NCBI GenBank assembly: GCA_964479625.1
Contig: CAYZMS010000007.1
Coordinates: forward strand, 97,909 to 161,908
Origin: CAYZMS01 sp964479625
GTDB taxonomy: Bacteria; Bacteroidota; Bacteroidia; Chitinophagales; Saprospiraceae
Length of the DNA: 64,000 bases
Reading direction: 5' to 3'
Under the pieces are notes generated by a model. That model was not told where the DNA came from. It was given only the letters and a program-made list of their open reading frames with translations, and did no database searches. Shown here in pieces: positions 63,968 to 64,000 of the stretch (position 1 is the first letter of the stretch; each line of letters begins with the position of its first letter). The translations under genes and the position numbers were made by a program.

Positions 63968-64000
63968 TTGCTTTATTTGTAGTTGTCACAGGCGTTGTTG

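Overview
The window looks like chromosomal core DNA of a Bacteroidota bacterium, most likely of the Saprospiria (Saprospira/Lewinella/Haliscomenobacter-like). The evidence is three very large secreted proteins with type IX secretion (T9SS) C-terminal sorting domains (two type B, one type A), a TPP-riboswitch-controlled TonB receptor, -7 boxes of the form TAnnTTTG, a PUR/DUF3276 protein, and mid-range GC. I see no phage, insertion sequence, CRISPR array or conjugation genes. The exact genus cannot be read from the sequence.

Layout. 0-9 kb: a lipocalin-like lipoprotein, a small membrane protein, a membrane caspase-like protein, class I fructose-1,6-bisphosphatase, an MsbA-like ABC exporter, a PUR-family nucleic-acid-binding protein and a VWA-type membrane protein. 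9-14 kb: a secreted protein of the family often mislabelled asparagine synthetase B, an HtrA/Deg protease, a PNPOx-like flavoprotein, then a gene-free kilobase (12.32-13.33 kb) with five co-oriented terminator-like units that share upstream sequence, then marC. 14-24 kb: a 1979-residue PKD-type surface protein (type B CTD), a small outer-membrane barrel, a frameshifted remnant, and a TonB receptor behind a TPP riboswitch with a NadR-like kinase upstream. 24-28 kb: a conserved hypothetical, the ribosome-assembly GTPases era and der, and a cupin. 28-31.4 kb: three neighbouring genes, all interrupted (K+ channel, beta-propeller protein, TPR/LuxR-type regulator). 31.5-41 kb: a DUF3298 lipoprotein, a flavoprotein disulfide reductase, a DUF2911 protein, a cupredoxin-like protein, tRNA-Arg(CCT), rfbC-rfbD, a 948-residue type B CTD protein and a lipoprotein. 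41-46.8 kb: tadA, guaB, mpg, ung, DUF423, then a cytochrome-oxidase-accessory-like trio (QCPMC membrane protein, DUF420, SCO-like). 47-54.6 kb: ilvE, a hypothetical, rdgB, a secG-linked protein, secG, groES-groEL, an Mpo1-like protein, an HMG-CoA lyase-like protein and a small membrane protein. 54.7-64 kb: a 2804-residue repeat protein (type A CTD), a structured leader, and mogA.

Functional themes. Several neighbours deal with deaminated bases: tadA makes inosine in tRNA, guaB consumes IMP, mpg and ung excise hypoxanthine and uracil, and rdgB hydrolyses dITP/XTP. The giant proteins depend on a T9SS encoded elsewhere. The least explained parts are the tandem RNA-like array at 12.3-13.3 kb, the structured leader at 63.1-63.35 kb, the cluster of broken genes at 28-31.4 kb, and a strong excess of the hexamer TTCGAA.
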